Assembly (NCBI GenBank): GCA_023386885.1
Contig: JAEWIX010000029.1
Location: 1 to 49,250 of the forward strand
Reading direction: 5' to 3'
Source: Pseudomonadota bacterium
GTDB taxonomy: Bacteria; Pseudomonadota; Alphaproteobacteria; Rhizobiales; Xanthobacteraceae
DNA length: 49,250 nucleotides
The notes beneath the pieces are model-generated. The model saw only the letters and a program-made list of their open reading frames with translations. It was not told the DNA's origin and did not search any database. The translations under genes and the position numbers were made by a program. Position 1 is the stretch's first letter; each line of letters begins with the position of its first letter. Positions 47,646 through 49,250 of the stretch are shown here, piece after piece.

Positions 47646-48688
47646 TGCTCGTCGTCCTTGCCGAACAGGCCGAACTGCGACGCATCGCGCGAGGGCTCCG
47701 CGAGGCCGAGATGCTTGAACGCGTGCGAGGTCAGCAACCGCCCGCGCGGCGTGCGTTGCAGGTAGCCGCACTGGATCAGATACGGTTCGATGATGTCCTC
47801 GATGGCGTCGCGCGGCTCCGACAGCGCCGCCGCCATGGTTTCCACGCCCACCGGCCCGCCGCCGTAGTTCAACGCGATGGTGGTGAGATAGCGGCGGTCC
47901 ATCGCATCGAGACCCGCCGCATCGACTTCCAGCGCGCCGAGCGCATGATCGGCAATCTTGCGATCGACCGCAGCCGCGTCGGCGGCTTCCGCGAAATCGC
48001 GCACCCGGCGCAGCAGGCGGCCGGCGATGCGCGGCGTGCCGCGCGCGCGCCGCGCGATTTCATTGGCGCCATCCGCCGTCATGCCCATGCCGAGCACCCG
48101 TGCGCCGCGGCTGACGATGTGTTCCAGTTCCGCCACGGTGTAGAAATTCAGCCGCACCGGAATGCCGAAGCGGTCGCGCAACGGATTCGTGAGCAGTCCC
48201 GCGCGCGTCGTGGCGCCAACCAGCGTAAACTTTGCCAGATCGATTTTCACTGAACGCGCCGCCGGCCCCTCGCCGATGATGAGGTCGAGCTGAAAATCCT
48301 CCATCGCCGGATAGAGCACCTCCTCCACCGCCGGATTGAGGCGATGGATCTCATCGATGAACAGCACGTCGCGCTCTTCGAGATTGGTCAGCAGCGCCGC
48401 AAGATCGCCGGCCTTGGCGATCACCGGGCCCGAGGTGGCGCGGAAGCCGACGCCGAGTTCCCGCGCCACGATCTGCGCCAGCGTGGTCTTGCCGAGGCCG
48501 GGAGGGCCGACGAACAGCACGTGATCCAATGCCTCTTTCCGCTTGCGGGCGGCGTCGATGAACACCTGCAAATTGGCGCGTGCCTGCGCTTGCCCGACAA
48601 AGTCGGCCAGCAGTTGCGGACGCAGCGAGGTATCGCCGATGTCATCGGCGCGGCGCTCGGGCGTCACGAGGCGGGAGGGATCGCTCAT
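47642..48688 (-). CDS. ruvB: Holliday junction branch migration ATPase RuvB
   Basis: The 348-aa AAA+ motor has Walker A GPPGLGKTTLA, Walker B LFIDEIHRL, sensor 1 GATTRAGLLTNPLRDRFG and sensor 2 RIAGRLLRRVRDFA, with a winged-helix end (YLQRTPRGRLLTSHAFKHLG). With RuvA it drives branch migration at Holliday junctions. ATG at 48688 gives the usual MSDPSRLV start; a GTG at 48694 overlaps the upstream gene's stop as GTGA and cannot be excluded. Its stop overlaps the ybgC start. Confidence 0.97.
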   Translation of the reverse strand: MSDPSRLVTPERRADDIGDTSLRPQLLADFVGQAQARANLQVFIDAARKRKEALDHVLFVGPPGLGKTTLAQIVARELGVGFRATSGPVIAKAGDLAALLTNLEERDVLFIDEIHRLNPAVEEVLYPAMEDFQLDLIIGEGPAARSVKIDLAKFTLVGATTRAGLLTNPLRDRFGIPVRLNFYTVAELEHIVSRGARVLGMGMTADGANEIARRARGTPRIAGRLLRRVRDFAEAADAAAVDRKIADHALGALEVDAAGLDAMDRRYLTTIALNYGGGPVGVETMAAALSEPRDAIEDIIEPYLIQCGYLQRTPRGRLLTSHAFKHLGLAEPSRDASQFGLFGKDDEQ

Positions 48689-48690
48689 GA

Positions 48691-49167
48691 TCACCCTTTA
48701 GCCGCGCGGGACGGAAGATGCCAGCCGCGAACGATCGCCCAGCACGCCATGGTAGCGGCGAAGCAGGTGACCACCATCACCGGGACGTGCTCCGGCTGCT
48801 CGCTATCCGTCAGCATCGACGGCAGCGAGTGGCCCGACATCACCAGAAAGCCGATCCCGAGGCCAACGCCGATCAGCGCCGCCACCGGCCAGATCACGGG
48901 TCCGAAGAACGCCTGCCGGACACCGAAAATAAGGCCGCCTGCGGCCGCCGGTCCCGCGCCGAGGAAGTAGCTCAGCGGCGCCGCGTAGATCAGCGCGAAC
49001 AGCCCGATCCACGACAAGCCGATCAGATCGACATTCGACCCCATGCCAATCACGGCGATCGACAGCATGAAGGTCAGCGCGCCGACCGGCGGACCGAACA
49101 CGACGAAGATCGTCACGATGGCGGCGAGACATCGCAGCCGCTTGCCGAGCGTCGGCTCCGCCGGCAT
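48691..49167 (-). CDS. Multi-pass membrane hypothetical protein upstream of ruvB
   Basis: The 158-aa product has four or five membrane helices (for example RCLAAIVTIFVVFGPPVG, FMLSIAVIGMGSN, LSWIGLFALIYAAPLSYFLG, VIWPVAALIGVGLGIGFLVM) and a short cytoplasmic end. I do not recognise a family. The stop overlaps the possible ruvB GTG start, so it is probably in the ruv operon. The start is uncertain: ATG 49167 is used here, and GTG 49191 is the only other candidate, as a stop codon at 49234-49236 closes the frame. No binding site favours either. The last 59 bases of the window show nothing else. Confidence 0.6.
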   Translation of the reverse strand: MPAEPTLGKRLRCLAAIVTIFVVFGPPVGALTFMLSIAVIGMGSNVDLIGLSWIGLFALIYAAPLSYFLGAGPAAAGGLIFGVRQAFFGPVIWPVAALIGVGLGIGFLVMSGHSLPSMLTDSEQPEHVPVMVVTCFAATMACWAIVRGWHLPSRAAKG

Positions 49168-49250
49168 CGCGACGGGCAGCGGCGGCGGCACGATGGGCGA
49201 TGCGCCGGGCCCGCGAACGGCGCCCCCGGTTTCTCAGATTCTTCACCTCC

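Noticed and set aside
1..49250. CRISPR array, tRNA/rRNA genes, insertion sequences, prophage
   Set aside because: No regularly spaced repeats, no tRNA-like clover sequence found by eye, and no transposase, integrase or phage proteins. The repeated palindromes are scattered and not regularly spaced.

Overview
The window looks like chromosomal DNA of an alphaproteobacterium of the Bradyrhizobium/Rhodopseudomonas/Afipia/Nitrobacter group (inference). The evidence is high GC with strong third-position bias, the order ileS-lspA-hypothetical-two M16 peptidase genes, the ruvB-ybgC overlap, an alphaproteobacterial type of histidyl-tRNA synthetase, and three families of intergenic palindromic repeats, one of which (the AACCGGTATCCACTTCGC type) I recognise from that group. 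I saw no rRNA, tRNA, CRISPR, insertion sequence or phage gene.

Layout. 0.1-4.5 kb: small exported and accessory proteins (histone-tail protein, RNase T2 with a secreted partner, DUF3617, two divergent hotdog thioesterases, a tautomerase). 4.6-8.4 kb: hisS, which carries an internal low-GC patch, then tadG and tadE. 8.7-14.8 kb: omega-amino acid:pyruvate aminotransferase, a membrane protein with a degenerate EAL domain, a HAD phosphatase, a CheY-like regulator, ribF and an acetyltransferase that probably starts at CTG. 14.9-25.3 kb: ileS, lspA, an exported unknown, an M16 peptidase pair, a 49-aa membrane micro-ORF, arfB and mutL. 25.4-31.3 kb: a benzoylformate-decarboxylase-like ThDP enzyme, glucose dehydrogenase-like SDR, 7Fe ferredoxin, metY and a hydrolase. 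31.4-39.8 kb: a catabolic island with livK, hairpin, livH, a fused livM-livG-livF, a lambda-crystallin-type 3-hydroxyacid dehydrogenase and a beta-keto acid cleavage enzyme, divergent from a GntR regulator and an SDR. 40.1-47.0 kb: thiolase, DUF2478, two VOC proteins, DoxX, an ECF42-type sigma factor with its DGPF partner, and TetR divergent from a glutathione transferase. 47.2-49.2 kb: ybgC, ruvB and a membrane protein.

The most system-like region is 31.4-39.8 kb. A periplasmic-binding-protein-dependent importer, a dehydrogenase that makes a beta-keto acid, and an enzyme that cleaves beta-keto acids with acetyl-CoA are packed in one operon. An 8+3+8 palindrome sits between it and the divergent GntR gene. 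The substrate is unknown.

The second theme is the repeats. At least six copies or parts of family A (GACGTGGATGGCCGG type), four of family B (CCTGAGGTGC type) and two of family C lie almost entirely at gene 3' ends. They fold into long, sometimes branched hairpins, and in one case a C copy sits inside the loop of an A copy.
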